Source: Coriobacteriales bacterium (GTDB lineage: Bacteria; Actinomycetota; Coriobacteriia; Coriobacteriales; UBA8131). Taken from it: a DNA stretch of 8,405 nucleotides. The position numbers and the translations under genes were made by a program. Below are positions 7,510-8,405 of the stretch, in pieces (within the stretch, counting starts at the first letter, position 1; the number at the start of each line of letters is the position of its first letter). The stretch covers positions 1 through 8,405 of the forward strand of contig JAISJA010000015.1 in the NCBI GenBank assembly GCA_031261765.1, written 5' to 3'. The notes beneath the pieces were generated by a model. It saw only the letters and a program-made list of their open reading frames with translations, was not told where the DNA came from and did not search any database.

Positions 7510-7633
7510 GGCTCATGTGAGCGGCATAAAAGCCCGCTATCAGAACACTGGGCGTACTCATGGACCAAAAGTCCACTCCGTGCGCCCAGAACCTGATATC
7601 GAACTTTTCTGCTCGCTCACATAAGCCCTAAAC
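7504..7633. repeat. Long imperfect hairpin overlapping the prfA stop codon
   Basis: The outer arms at 7504-7523 (starting GTTTAGGGCT) and 7614-7633 (ending AGCCCTAAAC) pair at 19 of 20 positions. The stem continues inward through internal loops: AAAAG 7528-7532 with CTTTT 7604-7608; TATCAG 7538-7543 with CTGATA 7593-7598; CTGGGCG 7548-7554 with CGCCCAG 7583-7589; TGGAC 7561-7565 with GTCCA 7571-7575; apical loop CAAAA. No T-run follows, so this is not a standard intrinsic terminator. It could be a structured RNA, an mRNA 3' stabiliser, or a non-autonomous mobile element. The pairing is certain; the role is unknown. Confidence 0.9.
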
Positions 7634-7638
7634 GAGTT

Positions 7639-7744
7639 TAAAAGGCCGCTGTTTGGTGTATTTGGCGCCGTGCCATCCGCTCATTGCGCGAAGGCAACTA
7701 TGCGTCTGCCACGACACCAACTACATCCAAACGTCAGCCTTTTA
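7639..7744. repeat. Second long imperfect hairpin, possibly terminator-like
   Basis: TAAAAGGC 7639-7646 pairs with GCCTTTTA 7737-7744. Inside, GTTTGG 7651-7656 pairs with CCAAAC 7727-7732, GTA 7658-7660 with TAC 7722-7724, TTGG 7662-7665 with CCAA 7717-7720, GTG 7670-7672 with CAC 7710-7712, and near the tip CGC 7678-7680 with GCG 7702-7704 and TTGC 7684-7687 with GCAA 7694-7697. The right arm ends in TTTT followed by an AT-rich tract, so the outer stem might help terminate transcription from prfA, though its interior is far larger than in usual terminators. It starts 5 nt after the first hairpin ends. No gene is seen in 7510-7815. Confidence 0.8.
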
Positions 7745-7795
7745 TATTATTGAATTTTCGAATTGAAGTGTTACTATATGTAATATAAGATATCA
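7745..7795 (+). promoter_or_regulatory. AT-rich promoter region before the T7SS genes
   Basis: The stretch is strikingly AT-rich compared with the core genes. Two candidate pairs are visible: TTGAAT 7750-7755 with TACTAT 7772-7777 (16-nt spacer), and TTGAAG 7763-7768 with TAAGAT 7786-7791 (17-nt spacer). Neither -10 is close to consensus, so the exact site is uncertain, but a separate promoter for the downstream module is likely. Confidence 0.45.
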
Positions 7796-7815
7796 GGCAA
7801 AGGGGGCGTCATTTC

Positions 7816-8241
7816 GTGTCACCGTACGACGATATGCGTTTGCAGATAAACCGCTGGACCGCGCAGAGCGACGCGGCCAGGGGCTATATCAACCGTCTTC
7901 AAGAGCAGATTGACGCATTATATAGTTGCAGAGATATAATAGACAGGGAAATCTCCAATATGAAGTACACGAAGGGCAGCATCGAGAACTTCAGTACTGG
8001 AAACTGGGCTGGAAACGTCTTTGACAACAACTTCAATGCCGACGCAAGAACACAGGCTAGTAATAGAGCCGCTAACTATATAAACTCGCTTAACTATATA
8101 TACGACGTTCTATCAGACAACATAACCCAGTTGCAAGACACACAAAACGATCAGTGGGGTCTTATAGGGCAGCTTGGTAATTGGATAAACGATAGGGAAA
8201 ACGACTTGGCTAAAGCCATACACGACGGAGAGTGTGGATAA
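7816..8241 (+). CDS. Small WXG100-like helical protein, probable LXG-effector export partner
   Basis: The 141-residue product is hydrophilic and almost wholly helical in appearance, without a signal peptide or membrane segment. An N-terminal helix rich in Gln, Asp and Arg (about 1-50) leads to a turn with W-A-G at residues 64-66, then further helices (about 75-135). A helix-turn-helix with a W-x-G turn is the mark of WXG100-superfamily proteins. Size, start (MSPYDDMRLQ) and position just before an LXG-like gene resemble the YwqH-like (DUF5082) or Lap2-like (DUF3958) proteins encoded with T7SSb LXG toxins, which bind the toxin's N-terminus for export. I assign the class by pattern, not by alignment. 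The start is GTG with a GGGGG run at 7802-7806 about 9 nt upstream; an in-frame ATG at 7834 has no such site. Base composition is more AT-rich than the core genes, fitting an accessory origin. The stop overlaps the next ATG by 1 nt. Confidence 0.65.
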   Translation: MSPYDDMRLQINRWTAQSDAARGYINRLQEQIDALYSCRDIIDREISNMKYTKGSIENFSTGNWAGNVFDNNFNADARTQASNRAANYINSLNYIYDVLSDNITQLQDTQNDQWGLIGQLGNWINDRENDLAKAIHDGECG

Positions 8242-8405
8242 TGCCATTCAACCTTAAAACATCTGATGCCGTGACTTTAGGCAGTTACATAAGACAACAG
8301 ACAACCAGCGCAAGCAATATGTGCGACCATATAGCGTCGGCTCAAGACGCCTTGTGCGACCTAGACGATTTCTCCAGCAGCTCTGCAGATGCCGTGCGTA
8401 GCTAT
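8241..8405 (+). CDS. Probable LXG-domain T7SS effector, N-terminal 55 codons (continues past window)
   Basis: The frame opens at ATG 8241, sharing its A with the preceding TAA, and stays open to the window edge. The peptide starts MPFNLKTSDAVTLGSYIRQQ and ends DDFSSSSADAVRSY. The ending resembles the turn and second-helix start of LXG domains, where a short loop with Asp and Gly is followed by a helix such as GADxIKxYF. The glycine typical of the loop is replaced by serine here. LXG domains form the export region of polymorphic toxins sent through T7SSb, and the toxin domain would lie hundreds of residues downstream. The alternative is a second small WXG100-like partner (DUF5344, DUF3130 or TIGR04197 type). 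The gene is translationally coupled to the upstream one by the 1-nt overlap, supporting a complex of the two products. Confidence 0.55.
   Translation, partial: MPFNLKTSDAVTLGSYIRQQTTSASNMCDHIASAQDALCDLDDFSSSSADAVRSY

Noticed and set aside
7504..7633. Integron attC site
   Set aside because: Size and imperfect pairing fit, but attC sites begin RYYYAAC and end GTTRRRY, whereas this begins GTTTAGG and ends CCTAAAC. No integrase or cassette array is seen.

Overview
The window carries core translation and cofactor genes of a bacterium with a moderately high-GC genome, followed at the right edge by the start of an accessory type VII secretion (T7SS) toxin module. RNase Y, a Bacillus-type PheS with a CxxC-x4-CxxC cysteine cluster, and WXG100/LXG-like proteins together suggest a Gram-positive lineage, either Bacillota or a Coriobacteriia-like actinobacterium. 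I cannot name a genus. Isoleucine is written mostly as ATA, which is unusual for DNA this GC-rich.

Layout: (1) 1-938, minus strand: the N-terminal 312 codons of rny (RNase Y), running off the left edge. (2) 939-1076: divergent intergenic region. (3) 1077-7509, plus strand: rsmD, coaD, pheS, pheT and prfA, consecutive and co-oriented. All are complete and recognisable by motifs. rsmD and coaD are 30 bp apart; prfA starts 10 bp after pheT and its ribosome binding site touches the pheT stop. pheS and pheT are separated by 179 bp holding a palindromic repeat element. (4) 7504-7744: two consecutive long imperfect hairpins, the first overlapping the prfA stop codon. (5) 7745-7815: AT-rich promoter region. 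(6) 7816-8405: a small WXG100-like helical protein gene and, overlapping its stop by 1 nt, the first 55 codons of a probable LXG-domain T7SS effector. This part is visibly lower in GC.

The core genes serve protein synthesis and its supply: PheS and PheT charge tRNA-Phe, PrfA terminates translation at UAA/UAG, RsmD methylates 16S rRNA, CoaD makes dephospho-CoA, and RNase Y starts mRNA decay at the membrane. The last two genes look like an export partner plus secreted toxin pair for contact-dependent competition.

The most notable features are a palindromic repeat with five tandem copies of its left end, inserted in frame in the B5 domain of PheT; a related-looking element between pheS and pheT; a low-complexity insertion with tandem octapeptides in RsmD; and the double hairpin at the boundary between core and accessory genes.
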